Assembly: GCA_913777325.1 (NCBI GenBank)
Contig: CAJYSA010000107.1
Location: forward strand, 1-64,000
Direction: 5' to 3'
Length of the DNA stretch: 64,000 bases
From: an uncultured Sphingomonas sp.
GTDB taxonomy: Bacteria; Pseudomonadota; Alphaproteobacteria; Sphingomonadales; Sphingomonadaceae
Part shown: piece by piece, positions 35,892-45,934 of the stretch
Numbering within the stretch: position 1 is the stretch's first letter
Layout of the letters: each line of letters opens with the position of its first letter
The notes under the pieces: model-generated
Databases searched by the model: none
Seen by the model: only the letters and a program-made list of their open reading frames with translations
What the model was told of the DNA's origin: nothing
Translations under genes and position numbers: made by a program

Positions 35892-36845
35892 TCAGCTGCG
35901 CCGGATCGCCGCGCGCGCCAGTCGCCGGTCCTCCAGCGAGTAATACAGCCAGATCGCGTCGCTCGTCACCACCACCGACGCGGCGAACGCGATGTCGGTC
36001 GCGCTGCGATCATCGGAGGGCGGCGGCGTCACCAGCGGCTGGATGCCGCGCGCCACCACGCGCGTATAATCGGGATCGAACGCCACCCAGCCGATGCGCC
36101 ACCGCGCGTCGCGCGTCGCGCCATTGTAGAACATCACCGGATGCCCCGGATCGTCGGTCAGCAGAGGCCCGGTCGACAGGTGCCAGTCGTCCCAGCTATT
36201 CTCGCGCGGCATGAAGGGGGTCGGCTGCTCGGTCCACGGCCCCGCGACGTCCGCACCGATCGCCAGCCCGATCCGCGACGCTTCGTCGGCGGCATATTCG
36301 TAGAACAGCCGCCAGCGGCCGTCCGGGGTGCGATCGACCGTCGCCTCCTTGGTATTGCCCTCCGACTTGGACGAGGCGAGCGCCACCCCGCTTTTCGTCA
36401 GCCGGTCCAGCGACAGACCGGTCGCGTAGGACAGTTCGCCGTGCGAATGATCGGCGAGCACGCCGGAATAATAGACGACATAGCCGTCCTCGCGCCGCAC
36501 GACCGTGGGATCCTCCACCCCGCCGGCATCATTATCCCCCGGACCCGGCACGATCGATGGCGCGTCGAACATCGTGAAATGCCGGCCGTCATCGCTCCAA
36601 CCGCTCCAGATCACCCCGGTGTCGGTCATCGGCTGTCCGGGCCGCACCACGGCGCGGACCATCATGCCCCAGCGCCCGTCCGGCTCGCGCCACACGTACG
36701 GGCTCATCAGATCGCGCGCCATCAGCGCCGGAGGGCCGGACAGCGTGACCTCCTCGATCCGCTTGACGTTGAAGTCCAGCTCCAGCGTTGCGTCCGCCAC
36801 CGCGTCCTTGCGGTGCGGATCGGCGATGTCGATCGTGCCGCTCAT
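35892..36845 (-). CDS. GH130/GH43-like beta-propeller glycosidase
   Basis: Cytoplasmic protein of 317 residues without a signal peptide. Repeated propeller strands include SPYVWREPDGRWGMMVRA, GGVEDPTVVRREDGYVVYYSG, VDRTPDGRWRLFYEY, and HPVMFYNGATRDARWRIGW. The GVEDPTVV block with Asp resembles the conserved catalytic region of GH130 mannoside phosphorylases/hydrolases (DUF377-type). It probably acts on oligosaccharides or sugar phosphates. Its start overlaps the stop of the SDR gene as ATGA, so the two are co-translated and likely share a sugar-derived substrate. Family placement between GH130 and GH43 is uncertain. Confidence 0.75.
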   Translation of the reverse strand: MSGTIDIADPHRKDAVADATLELDFNVKRIEEVTLSGPPALMARDLMSPYVWREPDGRWGMMVRAVVRPGQPMTDTGVIWSGWSDDGRHFTMFDAPSIVPGPGDNDAGGVEDPTVVRREDGYVVYYSGVLADHSHGELSYATGLSLDRLTKSGVALASSKSEGNTKEATVDRTPDGRWRLFYEYAADEASRIGLAIGADVAGPWTEQPTPFMPRENSWDDWHLSTGPLLTDDPGHPVMFYNGATRDARWRIGWVAFDPDYTRVVARGIQPLVTPPPSDDRSATDIAFAASVVVTSDAIWLYYSLEDRRLARAAIRRS

Positions 36846-37609
36846 GCGCCCAGCGCCTGCATCAGCGACAAGCCGCCATCGATCACGATCCGCGCCCCGG
36901 TGATATAGCGTGCCTTGTCGGAGGCGAGGAACACCGCCAGATCGGCCACCTCGCCGGGATCGCCCGCCCGCCCGGCGGGAATGTTCTTCTCCAGCGTGCG
37001 GCGGTAATCGGCATCGGCCAGTGCGCGCGCGTTCATCGGCGTCAGGATCATGCCCGGCTCGATCGCGTTCACGCGCACCCCCCGCGGCGCCTCCTCGATC
37101 GCCAGCGTCTCGACCAGGTTGCTCAGCCCGCCCTTGGCCGCGCAATAATCCGCGCCGCCTGCGCGCACCGCATAGGCGTGGATCGAGGAGATGTGGAGGA
37201 TCGTAGCGTCGCCGCTCCGCGTGCCGCGCCCGGTCAGGAACCGGCGCGAGGTCAGGAAGGCGCCGGTTAGGTCGGTGTCGATCAGCCGCCGCCACTGCGC
37301 CAGCGCCATGTCGCGCACCGCCACGCCCGACATGTTCAGCCCGGCGGAATTCACCAGCACGTCGGCCGCGCCCCACTCGGCCTCGACGGTCGCGAACGCG
37401 TGGTCCACCTTGGCTTCGTCATCGACATCGGCCTGGATCGTCATCGCGGTGCCACCGGCGTCGCGCACCGCCTGCGCGCTGGCATCGGCGGCGCTGGCAT
37501 CCGAATGGTACAGCACCGCCACGCGCGCGCCGGTCGCGCCGAACGCGCGGGCACAGGCCGCGCCGATCCCCGACTCGGCGCCTGTCACCACCACGATGCG
37601 TTCCGCCAC
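36842..37609 (-). CDS. Short-chain dehydrogenase/reductase
   Basis: Classical SDR of 255 residues. The cofactor motif is VVVTGAESGIGAACA (TGxxxGxG), then NSAGLNMSG (NAG-like), ISSIHAY with the catalytic Ser, and YCAAKGG with the Tyr-x3-Lys pair; the C-terminus is the usual ITGARIVIDGGLS. It would oxidise or reduce a secondary alcohol, probably a sugar. The start is the GTG at 37609, with GGAGGCGACAG right before it; no ATG fits the fold. It is coupled by a 4-base overlap to the GH130-like gene. Confidence 0.9.
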   Translation of the reverse strand: MAERIVVVTGAESGIGAACARAFGATGARVAVLYHSDASAADASAQAVRDAGGTAMTIQADVDDEAKVDHAFATVEAEWGAADVLVNSAGLNMSGVAVRDMALAQWRRLIDTDLTGAFLTSRRFLTGRGTRSGDATILHISSIHAYAVRAGGADYCAAKGGLSNLVETLAIEEAPRGVRVNAIEPGMILTPMNARALADADYRRTLEKNIPAGRAGDPGEVADLAVFLASDKARYITGARIVIDGGLSLMQALGA

Positions 37610-37722
37610 CTGTCGCCTCCACGTCTTGATGGGACGCGTAACGATCCCGGCTGGCCTTGGCTCCGCCCGGCGGCTGGCCCACAACGGCGATCCGGCCTGA
37701 CGACCCGGCCTCCGCCGGCGCC

Positions 37723-38193
37723 TCAATCCTCGCTGCGCTGCTCCGTCGGGGCGCAGCGGCACGCCGGCTTTGCCGCCTTGCGTTTGGGGGCGGTGGTCGC
37801 GAACTCGGCGGCGTCCATCGCGCCGGATCGATCGCGATCCGCCTCGCCGAAGCGCGTCGTCGTCTTCACCGCCCATTCGTCGAAGCTGAGCCGGCCGTCA
37901 CCGTTGGTGTCCAGCTTGGCGAACGCCTTGCGTCGCGGGGTCAGATACTCGTCCCTGGTGACCCGCCCGTCACGATCCTTGTCATACCGATCGAACCGCT
38001 TCTGCTCGCGGGTGCGGTCGGGCGCCTCGGGCAGGGTCCGCTCCGCCACATCGCCATCGTCACGCGATTGCGGCGCCCCGGCGGTGGCGCTGGTCACCGG
38101 CAGCGGATCGGGATGCGCCTGCCCGTTGAAGACCAGCCAGCCCGCGCCGACCATCGACAGCGCCGCGACGCCGCCGACCAGATACCGCCACAT
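37723..38193 (-). CDS. Exported or membrane-anchored EF-hand protein
   Basis: Protein of 156 residues with an N-terminal hydrophobic anchor (LVGGVAALSMVGAGWLVF). Three EF-hand-like loops follow: DKDRDGRVTRDE, DTNGDGRLSFDE and DRDRSGAMDAAE, each with Asp at 1 and acidic residue at 12, so calcium binding is likely. The C-terminus ends in a basic and Cys-containing stretch. Such proteins are frequent in sphingomonads and are thought to be calcium sensors or buffers in the envelope. GGGGGTGAG precedes the ATG. Confidence 0.85.
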   Translation of the reverse strand: MWRYLVGGVAALSMVGAGWLVFNGQAHPDPLPVTSATAGAPQSRDDGDVAERTLPEAPDRTREQKRFDRYDKDRDGRVTRDEYLTPRRKAFAKLDTNGDGRLSFDEWAVKTTTRFGEADRDRSGAMDAAEFATTAPKRKAAKPACRCAPTEQRSED

Positions 38194-38245
38194 CGCTCAC
38201 CCCCTTTGTCGCCCGCCGCCACGCTAGCGCCGCACCTGCCGGGCA

Positions 38246-38917
38246 TCAACGTCCGCTCATGCGCAGCCACAGCAGCCGCGCGACGCGCGCGGGGTGGCCA
38301 AGCGGCTGCGCGTTCGGCGCCAGGTCCATATGCGCGCTCAGCGCCAGGGCACCGACGGCGCGTAACGCCACTGGCCACCGATAGGCGGCGGCTTGGTCCA
38401 GACGGTCGCGGGCCATGTCGCGCGCCGCCCGTACCGCATTCTCATCGGTCAACTTGCCGGTCAGGTCGGTGAGCGCCCACCCCTCCCCCGCCCGTTCGAC
38501 CGCCGGATTGTCGGCACCGGCGATCCGCGCCATGGCCGCAAACAACGTGCCGCCGCGCTTTGTGGCGTGGGTTTGCAGCGCGTCGGCATCCAGCGCCGGA
38601 TCCAGTAACACCTCCCACCCCTCGATCATGCAGGCCAGCGCGGCGCCGCGAACCGGCCCGATCACCGCGTCGGCCAGCGCCTGAAGGATCGGCTCGGCGG
38701 GTGGCGCCGCGTGGTCCAGCGCGGAAAGCGCTTCATGCCACCACGTCAGGCGCATCTGGCCGACGATCGGCTCGCGGGTTGCCCGCACGATGTCGCCCAG
38801 TCGCTGGTCAAGTGCCAGCAGGGCGCGCAGCCCGGCCCGTAGCGCCGGCCCCGCATACGCCACGGCAATTGCCTGCTCAGGCTTCTCGCCATCGATCGTC
38901 ACCGGCGAATTAACCAC
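38246..38917 (-). CDS. Squalene/phytoene synthase-like protein (NDUFAF6-like)
   Basis: All-helical protein of 223 residues resembling the trans-isoprenyl synthase fold but short. REPIVGQMRLTWWHEAL corresponds to the conserved RLxWW region, and AALACMIEGWEVLL is another family helix. The two Asp-rich diphosphate-binding motifs of true synthases (DxxxD) are not intact, as in the mitochondrial complex I assembly factor NDUFAF6 and its bacterial relatives, so carotenoid or squalene synthesis is not supported. The start is a GTG at 38917 with a weak ribosome site. It is divergent from the TadG-like gene. Confidence 0.75.
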   Translation of the reverse strand: MVNSPVTIDGEKPEQAIAVAYAGPALRAGLRALLALDQRLGDIVRATREPIVGQMRLTWWHEALSALDHAAPPAEPILQALADAVIGPVRGAALACMIEGWEVLLDPALDADALQTHATKRGGTLFAAMARIAGADNPAVERAGEGWALTDLTGKLTDENAVRAARDMARDRLDQAAAYRWPVALRAVGALALSAHMDLAPNAQPLGHPARVARLLWLRMSGR

Positions 38918-38990
38918 ATGATTTCAAACGCCCTTACCCATTTCTGCCGCAATACCATGTCTCCAGTTCGTCCGGGACGTCTCGTTCAAT

Positions 38991-40682
38991 ATGCGCCTGT
39001 CGCTTCCCCTATCGCATATTCTACGCGCGTTGCTGCGCACGACGCGCGGCAACGTCGCGATCATGTCGGCGTTCGCGATCATCCCGATGCTCGCGATGGT
39101 CGGCAGCGCGATCGACGCCAGTCGGACCTACATGGCCTACACGCGCCTGCAACAGGCATGTGACGCCGGCGCCTTGGCCGGGCGCAAGGCGATGGCGAAC
39201 GTCACGCGCCTGACCGACACCGAAAAGGCCAAGGCCAACGAATTCTTCAACTTCAACTTCCCCGCCAACACCTATGCCGCCCAACAGATCAACGCGGTCT
39301 ATGACAAGGGCGCTGACGGTGTGGTGGTGGGCCGTGCCTCGTTGTCGATGCCGACGACGTTGATGCGCATGTTCGGCTTTGGCAGCATCCCGGTCACCGC
39401 GACGTGCCAGGCCGAGCTCTACATCCCGAACACCGACGTCATGTTCGTGCTGGACGTGACCGGATCGATGGCATGGAGACCGGATGGCTCCACCACGAGC
39501 GACGAGACCCAGTCGCGCATGTATGCGCTGAAGCAGGCGGTGAAGGACTTCTACAGCATCCTCGGGCCTGGCCCAGCGACCGGGCCGGGTCGCATCCGCT
39601 ACGGCTTCGTGCCCTACACCAGCAACGTGAACGTCGGTCGGATCGTCTACGGCCTCAACAAATCCTATATAGCTGGCGGCAACGGAACCGAATACGTGAA
39701 GTATCCCTCACGTAGCGGTCAGTATGTTTCGCGGTCCTGCAACAATGGCTGCGATTACGTTCAATGGTATCCGGACGTATACAATCTTGACGTAAGCAAA
39801 TGGGCGCAATCGACGAACGCAGTCAGCAATCCGGCATATTGGACTGGCAACCCTACAAATCAAAACGATGGCGCGCCGGCGAGCTTTTCGTGGGACGGGT
39901 GCATCCGTGAAGCGAGCACCGTGCAGAACATCAATTCCTCTTCGTCGCTGGAGGTTCCGGCCAACGCCTATGATCTGCAGATCGACCTCAAGCCGAACAG
40001 CGCCGCGACACGCTGGAAGCCAGCGCTGACCGAGGCTCTATATAGTCAATGGTATTATTATGACTATGGACTTCGCTCGTATCGGCTAATCAGCGGCAAC
40101 GGCCTGTGCCCGCCGCCCGCCAAATCGCTGGCGCAATATACCTCGGACTATAATTCCTCGACGAAGAGTTCGAGCAGTTTCAGCGCCTATGTCGATACCT
40201 TGAAGCCAGATGGCGGAACATATCATGACATCGGGCTGATGTGGGGCGCGCGCTTCCTCTCACCGACTGGTATCTTCAGCGCGACGAACGCCGATTCGGT
40301 GGCGCCGGGCGGCTATCAGATCTCCCGCCATATCGTCTTCATGACCGACGGTGTGCTGTCCACCAGCGAGAAGTGGCCCGACGCCTGGGGCGTCAACGAG
40401 CTGATGGATAATGTGCAGCCGGATAACGCCGTTGCGCCGTACAACGCCAGTACCGCCGACATGAATGCCAGCCATCTTCGCCGTACCCAGATCATCTGCA
40501 ATGAAATGAAGAAACGGGGCTTCATCATCTGGATCGTCGGCTTCGGCACGGACGGGCTGTCGAAGGAACTCAAGGAATGTGCGACCGACAACGATCATTG
40601 GGCGATCGCCACCGATTCCGCCGCGTTGCGCAAGGCGTTCTCGAAGATCGCGCAGACCATCGGTGGGCTGCGGCTCTCGTGA
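38991..40682 (+). CDS. TadG-like pilus assembly protein with VWA domain
   Basis: Protein of 563 residues. The N-terminal segment TRGNVAIMSAFAIIPMLAMVGSAIDASR is the TadE/G-type pseudopilin membrane helix with the Putative Flp-processing lead. From about residue 148 a von Willebrand A domain starts, with the MIDAS DVTGS motif (Asp155, Ser159) and a later IVFMTDGVL. The middle (about 39.66 to 40.2 kb) is rich in Asn, Ser, Tyr and uses more A/T-ending codons than its neighbours, suggesting an insertion within the VWA domain or imported sequence. It would sit in the cell envelope and act in Flp/Tad pilus biogenesis or adhesion. Coupled to the next gene as TGATG. Confidence 0.87.
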   Translation: MRLSLPLSHILRALLRTTRGNVAIMSAFAIIPMLAMVGSAIDASRTYMAYTRLQQACDAGALAGRKAMANVTRLTDTEKAKANEFFNFNFPANTYAAQQINAVYDKGADGVVVGRASLSMPTTLMRMFGFGSIPVTATCQAELYIPNTDVMFVLDVTGSMAWRPDGSTTSDETQSRMYALKQAVKDFYSILGPGPATGPGRIRYGFVPYTSNVNVGRIVYGLNKSYIAGGNGTEYVKYPSRSGQYVSRSCNNGCDYVQWYPDVYNLDVSKWAQSTNAVSNPAYWTGNPTNQNDGAPASFSWDGCIREASTVQNINSSSSLEVPANAYDLQIDLKPNSAATRWKPALTEALYSQWYYYDYGLRSYRLISGNGLCPPPAKSLAQYTSDYNSSTKSSSSFSAYVDTLKPDGGTYHDIGLMWGARFLSPTGIFSATNADSVAPGGYQISRHIVFMTDGVLSTSEKWPDAWGVNELMDNVQPDNAVAPYNASTADMNASHLRRTQIICNEMKKRGFIIWIVGFGTDGLSKELKECATDNDHWAIATDSAALRKAFSKIAQTIGGLRLS

Positions 40683-41290
40683 TGCGGGCTGCTCCCCGCA
40701 GCCTGCGCGCCCTGCCCGGCGCGCGGGACGGCGCCACCGTCGTCGAGTTCGCGCTCGTGCTGCTGCCGTTCCTGACGCTGGTCATGGGCGCGCTCGACAT
40801 CGGGTATCAGGTGTATCTCGGCGCGCTGACGAACGGCGCCATGGAACGTGCCGCGCGAAAGGCGACCGTGGGCAAGGTGACCAAGGATCAGGTCGCGAGC
40901 GTGATCCGATCCGAGGTGCGCACGATCCTGCCCAGCGGCAGCCAGAACGACCCCGGTGCGGTGACGGTCACGCCGCTCAGCTACACCAATTTCGCCTCGG
41001 TCGGCAAAGGTGAGCGGATCACCGCCGACACCGCCCCGGTCGGCCAGTACAATTCCACCGATTGCTACGAGGATCGCAACAACAACGGCCGCTACGACGC
41101 GACCTTCGGTGGCGGCGACGACATGGGCACCGCGGACGACGTGATGTATTACGACGTGCTCGTGAAGGTGCCGCGGCTGTTCCCGCTGATGGCCGCGCTC
41201 GGCCTCGGCCCGAACACGATCGTCGATGCCCGCACGCTGATCCGCAATCAGCCGTATGGCGATCAGCAGATAAGGATCCGGTGTTCGTGA
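40682..41290 (+). CDS. TadE-family pilus assembly protein
   Basis: Protein of 202 residues. The signature RDGATVVEFALVLLPFLTLVMGALDIG is the TadE pseudopilin N-terminal helix with the conserved Glu. The rest is a periplasmic domain with two Cys (TDCYEDRNNNGRYD and the C-terminal RCS). The N-D-G repeats around DRNNNGRYDATFGGGDDMGTADD look like a calcium-binding loop. It is probably a minor pilin of the Tad apparatus. Starts inside the stop of the VWA gene (TGATG) and ends with the same overlap to the next gene. Confidence 0.88.
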   Translation: MRAAPRSLRALPGARDGATVVEFALVLLPFLTLVMGALDIGYQVYLGALTNGAMERAARKATVGKVTKDQVASVIRSEVRTILPSGSQNDPGAVTVTPLSYTNFASVGKGERITADTAPVGQYNSTDCYEDRNNNGRYDATFGGGDDMGTADDVMYYDVLVKVPRLFPLMAALGLGPNTIVDARTLIRNQPYGDQQIRIRCS

Positions 41291-41961
41291 TGCGCTTGTC
41301 CACCACGCTGCACGCGGCACGGCGGCTCGGGGGCGATCGCTCCGGCGTCGCCGCGATCGAGTTCGCGCTGTCGCTGATCGTCCTCCTGCCCGTGGCGCTG
41401 ACCGGGATCGAGGTCGCGAACCTCGCGATCACGACCCTGCGGCTCAACCAGCTGGCGATGATGGTATCGGACAATATCGCGCGTTATCGCGGCGGCATCG
41501 ACGAAGCGCAGGTGGACGAGGTGATGACCGGCGTCGCCTTCGCCGGGCGCGCGATCAACTTCGGGCAGCAGGGCCGCGTGATCGTCTCCACCGTCGAATC
41601 GAACGGCCAGACCGGCGCCCAGGCCGGCTACAAGATCACGTGGCAGCGCTGTTTCGGCGCGAAGAACGTCGCTTCGTCCTACGGTTTGGAGGGCGCGGGG
41701 GCGACCGACTCGTCGATGGCGGCCGGCATCGGCCCGGCCACCAACAAGGTGAAGCCCGTCGACAACAGCGCGCTGGTCTTCGCGGAGCTGCGCTACACCT
41801 ATCGCCCGATCGTCGGCGCTGGGTTCATGGCGACGAAGGAGCTGTCGTCGCTCCAGTCGTTCACGGTGCGCGACCGGTCCAGCCAGACGCTGGCGAACAG
41901 CATGAACATGACCGACGCGCAGCGCCGGTTGTGCGACCCGCAGCACCTGTCCGCCACCTGA
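41290..41961 (+). CDS. Second TadE/TadF-like pilus assembly protein
   Basis: Protein of 223 residues with the pseudopilin-like segment RSGVAAIEFALSLIVLLPVALTGIEVAN near the N-terminus and one periplasmic domain. The Gly-Val-Ala-Ala-Ile-Glu-Phe pattern matches TadE/TadF. The rest has no known motif. It completes a three-gene tad mini-operon with the VWA protein; secretin, ATPase and major pilin genes (tadA, rcpA, flp) are not in this window. The ATG at 41290 overlaps the previous stop; a GTG three bases earlier is possible. Confidence 0.85.
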   Translation: MRLSTTLHAARRLGGDRSGVAAIEFALSLIVLLPVALTGIEVANLAITTLRLNQLAMMVSDNIARYRGGIDEAQVDEVMTGVAFAGRAINFGQQGRVIVSTVESNGQTGAQAGYKITWQRCFGAKNVASSYGLEGAGATDSSMAAGIGPATNKVKPVDNSALVFAELRYTYRPIVGAGFMATKELSSLQSFTVRDRSSQTLANSMNMTDAQRRLCDPQHLSAT

Positions 41962-41989
41962 TCGGCGGCGGACAAGGCGCCCCGGCCGG

Positions 41990-43408
41990 TCAGCCGCGGT
42001 AGCAGACCTTCTTGACCGTCTTCACGATCTTGTCGCTCGAGATCAGCGCCAGCTTCTCCAGGTTCGCGGCATAGGGCAGCGGCACGTCCTCATTGGTGAC
42101 CCGCAGCACCGGCGCGTCGAGGTCGTCGAAGCCTTCCTCCATCGCGATCGCGGCGATTTCGGAGGCGATCGAGCACGTCGGCCAGCCTTCCTCGACCACG
42201 ACCAGGCGGTTGGTCTTGGCCAGTGACGTCAGCACCGTCTGCTTGTCGAGCGGACGCAGCGTGCGCAGGTCGATCACCTCCGCATCGATCCCCTCGCCCG
42301 CCAGCGTGTCGGCGGCTTCGAGCGCGAGGCCGACGCCGATCGAATAGCTGACGATCGTCACGTCCTTGCCCTCGCGCATGATGCGCGCCTTGCCGATCGG
42401 CAGCACCCAGTCGTCCAGCTTCGGGATCTCGAACGACCGACCGTAGAGCAGCTCGTTTTCCAGGAACACGACCGGATCCTGGCTGCGGATCGCCGCCTTC
42501 AGCAGCCCCTTGGCATCCGCCGCGTCATACGGCGCGATCACGATCAGCCCAGGGACCGAGGCATACCACGGGCCATAATTCTGCGAGTGCTGCGCGCCGA
42601 CGCGGCTCGCCGCGCCGTTCGGACCGCGGAACACGATCGGGCAGCGCATCTGCCCGCCCGACATGTAGTTGGTCTTGGCGGCCGAGTTGATGATGTGGTC
42701 GATCGCCTGCATCGCGAAGTTGAACGTCATGAACTCGACGATCGGCTTCAGCCCGCCCATCGCCGCGCCCGTGCCGACCCCGGCAAAGCCATATTCGGTG
42801 ATCGGGGTATCGATCACGCGCTTGTCGCCGAACTCGTCGAGCAGCCCCTGCGTGACCTTGTACGCGCCCTGATATTGCGCGACTTCCTCGCCCATCACGA
42901 ACACGCGCTCGTCGGCGCGCATTTCCTCGGCCATCGCATCGCGCAGCGCTTCGCGCACGGTGATCTTGACCATCTCGGTGCCCGCCGGGATCGCGGGATC
43001 CTTAACCTCGGCCTTGTGGCTCGCCGCCTCGAACAACTGGCGCGCGCCGGTGTCGACCTTTTCCTGCGCCGGGTGCGCCGAATCCTCGACCGTGTCGGGC
43101 TTCTTCTCGTCCGCCGCGGCGTCGGCCTTCGCCGAATCGTCCTTGGTCGCCGCACCGGCGTCCTCGCCCTCACCGGCGAGCTGCATGATCACGGTGCCGA
43201 CCTTCACGCCGTCCGTGCCCTCGGCGATCAGGATCTTCGCCACGGTGCCCTCGTCGACCGCCTCGAACTCCATGGTCGCCTTGTCGGTCTCGATCTCGGC
43301 CATGATGTCGCCGGACTTCACCGTGTCGCCTTCCTTGACGAGCCACTTGGCGAGCGTGCCCTCCTCCATGGTGGGCGACAGCGCCGGCATCTTGATGTCG
43401 ATCGCCAT
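41990..43408 (-). CDS. pdhB: Pyruvate dehydrogenase E1 beta subunit with lipoyl domain
   Basis: Subunit of the pyruvate dehydrogenase complex, 472 residues. Residues 1-80 are a lipoyl domain with the lipoate Lys43 in [11 protein letters not shown] flexible Ala/Asp/Lys-rich linker runs to about residue 140. The transketolase-like pyrimidine and C-terminal domains follow ([47 protein letters not shown]). A lipoyl domain fused to E1 beta is a known alphaproteobacterial arrangement. It is downstream of pdhA with a 1-base gap and probably in one transcript with it. Confidence 0.96.
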   Translation of the reverse strand: MAIDIKMPALSPTMEEGTLAKWLVKEGDTVKSGDIMAEIETDKATMEFEAVDEGTVAKILIAEGTDGVKVGTVIMQLAGEGEDAGAATKDDSAKADAAADEKKPDTVEDSAHPAQEKVDTGARQLFEAASHKAEVKDPAIPAGTEMVKITVREALRDAMAEEMRADERVFVMGEEVAQYQGAYKVTQGLLDEFGDKRVIDTPITEYGFAGVGTGAAMGGLKPIVEFMTFNFAMQAIDHIINSAAKTNYMSGGQMRCPIVFRGPNGAASRVGAQHSQNYGPWYASVPGLIVIAPYDAADAKGLLKAAIRSQDPVVFLENELLYGRSFEIPKLDDWVLPIGKARIMREGKDVTIVSYSIGVGLALEAADTLAGEGIDAEVIDLRTLRPLDKQTVLTSLAKTNRLVVVEEGWPTCSIASEIAAIAMEEGFDDLDAPVLRVTNEDVPLPYAANLEKLALISSDKIVKTVKKVCYRG

Positions 43409-43409
43409 C

Positions 43410-44465
43410 TCAGTACTTCTCCACCAGAACGTCGGTATACAGTTCGGCCGGATCCGGCTCCGGCGTGCTTTCGGCGAAATCGGCGGACTCGGCCACCTGC
43501 TTGCGGATGCGCTGCTCGACCGCCTTGAAATCCTCTTCCTTCACGCCGTGCTGCTCGGTCAGCAGCTTCTTGACGTGCTCGATCGGGTCGGACTTGTCGC
43601 GCACCGCCTGCACCTCGTCGCGCGAGCGATACTTGGCCGGATCGGACATCGAGTGGCCGCGATAGCGATAGGTCTTCATCTCCAGGATGATCGGCCCCTT
43701 GCCCGCGCGCACCCACGCCAGTGCTTCCTCCGCCGCACCGCGCGACGCCAGCACGTCCATGCCGTCGACCTGGATGCCGGGGATGCGGAAGCTCTCGCCA
43801 CGGCGATAGAGCTGATCCTCGGCGGAGGCGCGGTTCACGCTGGTGCCCATCGCATATTGGTTGTTCTCGATCACGAAGATGATCGGGAGCTTCCACAGCT
43901 CGGCCATGTTGAAGCTCTCGTACACCTGCCCCTGGTTGGCCGCGCCGTCGCCGAAATAGGCAAGGCACACGCCACCATCGTTGCTGTACTTGTGGCTGAA
44001 CGCCAGCCCGGCGCCCAGCGACACCTGAGCACCGACGATTCCGTGGCCACCGTAGAACTTATGCTCGACACTGAACATGTGCATCGAGCCGCCCTTGCCC
44101 TTCGAGATGCCGGCCTGGCGCCCCGTCAGCTCGGCCATCACGTCCTTGGGCGGGATCCCGCACAACAGCATGTGGCCGTGGTCGCGGTAACCGGTGATCA
44201 CCGAGTCCTTCTCGGTCAGCGCCGATTGCAGCCCGACCGCCACGGCTTCCTGCCCGATATACAGGTGGCAGAAGCCGCCGATCAGGCCCAGGCCATAAAG
44301 CTGCCCGGCCTTCTCTTCGAAGCGGCGGATCAGCAGCATGTCCTCGTAGAATTTGAGCAGCTCGTCCTTGCTCGCGTCATAGGGGCGCGGGTCGGCGGGC
44401 CGCTCGCGATTCGTTTTCTGCGGATCGGCAGCCGGTGCTTCGCTGCGTGCTGGGGCTTTTGCCAC
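43410..44465 (-). CDS. pdhA: Pyruvate dehydrogenase E1 alpha subunit
   Basis: Thiamine diphosphate-binding subunit of 351 residues. The ThDP motif is [20 protein letters not shown] ending in an Asn pair, and the phosphorylation-loop region [16 protein letters not shown] is typical of E1 alpha. It decarboxylates pyruvate and acetylates the lipoyl group. The start is set at the GTG at 44465 (VAKAPARSE), with GAGG about 11 bases upstream; a GTG at 44474 is an alternative. A longer upstream frame has no family support. It precedes pdhB and is divergent from an MFS gene. Confidence 0.95.
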   Translation of the reverse strand: MAKAPARSEAPAADPQKTNRERPADPRPYDASKDELLKFYEDMLLIRRFEEKAGQLYGLGLIGGFCHLYIGQEAVAVGLQSALTEKDSVITGYRDHGHMLLCGIPPKDVMAELTGRQAGISKGKGGSMHMFSVEHKFYGGHGIVGAQVSLGAGLAFSHKYSNDGGVCLAYFGDGAANQGQVYESFNMAELWKLPIIFVIENNQYAMGTSVNRASAEDQLYRRGESFRIPGIQVDGMDVLASRGAAEEALAWVRAGKGPIILEMKTYRYRGHSMSDPAKYRSRDEVQAVRDKSDPIEHVKKLLTEQHGVKEEDFKAVEQRIRKQVAESADFAESTPEPDPAELYTDVLVEKY

Positions 44466-44578
44466 GATGGACACTACCTCGTTTCTTGGAAGACGTAGCG
44501 GCCTATAGCCACGGCACGGTGCAGACTGCAAACCCCACCGTCTTGCAAGGGATTGGGGGCAGCGGTAGTCCGGCATGG

Positions 44579-45934
44579 ATGAATGCGCCGATCGATCCGC
44601 CCGCCCCCGTGCATCCGCTCAGGATCGCCGATTTCCGGGCATATTGGCTGTCGCGGTTCGCGGGCACGATCGCGGTCAGCGCGCAGGCGATCATCATCGG
44701 CTGGCAGGTGTACGGCATCGCGCGCGAGACGATGGACATCCGGCAGGCCGCGTTCATGCTCGGCATGATCGGCCTGGTGCAGTTCGTGCCCTTGTTCCTG
44801 CTCACCCCGGTCGTCGGGCTGGTCGCGGACAGTGTCGACCGGCGCTGGATCGTGCGTGGCACCACCGCCCTGCTGGTCGGCAATGCCGCGATGCTCGGGC
44901 TGCTGACGTGGTCGGGGCAGCTCTCGCTGCCGTTCCTGTTCGGCGCCGCGGTGCTGATCGGCGTGGCGCGCGCCTTTTCCGGACCAGCCTATTCGGCGCT
45001 GGCGCCCAATCTGGTGCCGAAGGAAAGCCTGCCGACCGCGATCGCCATTTCCTCGATCGCGTGGCAGTTCGGCACGGTCGCGGGGCCGAGCATCGGCGGG
45101 TTGCTCTATGCGATCCACCCGGACGTCGCCTATGCGGTCATCTCGGGGCTTCTGGCGCTCGCATTGGCGACGATGTTCCTGATCGGCAAGGTGCCGCAGC
45201 CGCCCGCGCAAAAGGATCGGCACCCGATCCAGCGCATCCTCGACGGATTCTCATATGTCCGACGTAACCGTCTGGTTTTGGCCGCGATAACGCTGGACCT
45301 CTTCGCGGTGCTGCTGGCAGGCGCGACCGCGCTGTTGCCGATCTACGCGCGCGACATTTTGCACGTCGGGGCCAGCGGTCTGGGCTTTCTCGCGGCAGGC
45401 ATGGGGATCGGCGCGGGGACGACCGCGATCTGGTTCTCGTTCCGCCCGATGACGTCGAACGTCGGCGTGAAGATGCTGACGGCGGTCGTCGTCTTCGGTA
45501 TCGCGATCCTGACGTTCGGCATCGCCACCCGCGTCACCGACTTGCTTGGCATCACCCGCGTCGGCGCGGGCGGCGCGATCCATCTGGATTTCGTCATCAG
45601 CCTGATCGCGTTGATCGTCGCGGGCGGGGCGGACATGGTGTCCGTCTATGTCCGCACCTCGCTGATTCAGCTCCACACCCCCGATGCGATGCGCGGACGG
45701 GTAAGCGCGGTGTCGCAGCTCACCATCTCCGCGTCGAACGAACTGGGCGAGGCGGAGAGCGGGTTGATGGCGTCGCTGCTCGGGCCGGTCGGCGCGGTGG
45801 TGTTCGGCGGGGTCGGCGCCATCGCGGTAACCTTGCTCTGGTCGCGGCTCTTTCCGGAACTCCGCCGCGCGCGGACCTTTGATCCGCCCGACATGATCGA
45901 TATCGAACCACAACATGGAGTAGCGCAGCCATGA
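44579..45934 (+). CDS. MFS efflux permease (EntS-like)
   Basis: Inner-membrane transporter of 451 residues with about twelve helices. It has [27 protein letters not shown] and a loop motif [13 protein letters not shown] of the MFS A-motif type, in the MFS_3 (enterobactin exporter-like) branch. It probably exports a small amphipathic compound; substrate unknown. The ATG at 44579 is followed by a short cytoplasmic tail, and the ribosome site is weak. It overlaps cysK by 4 bp (ATGA). No siderophore genes are close. Confidence 0.85.
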   Translation: MNAPIDPPAPVHPLRIADFRAYWLSRFAGTIAVSAQAIIIGWQVYGIARETMDIRQAAFMLGMIGLVQFVPLFLLTPVVGLVADSVDRRWIVRGTTALLVGNAAMLGLLTWSGQLSLPFLFGAAVLIGVARAFSGPAYSALAPNLVPKESLPTAIAISSIAWQFGTVAGPSIGGLLYAIHPDVAYAVISGLLALALATMFLIGKVPQPPAQKDRHPIQRILDGFSYVRRNRLVLAAITLDLFAVLLAGATALLPIYARDILHVGASGLGFLAAGMGIGAGTTAIWFSFRPMTSNVGVKMLTAVVVFGIAILTFGIATRVTDLLGITRVGAGGAIHLDFVISLIALIVAGGADMVSVYVRTSLIQLHTPDAMRGRVSAVSQLTISASNELGEAESGLMASLLGPVGAVVFGGVGAIAVTLLWSRLFPELRRARTFDPPDMIDIEPQHGVAQP

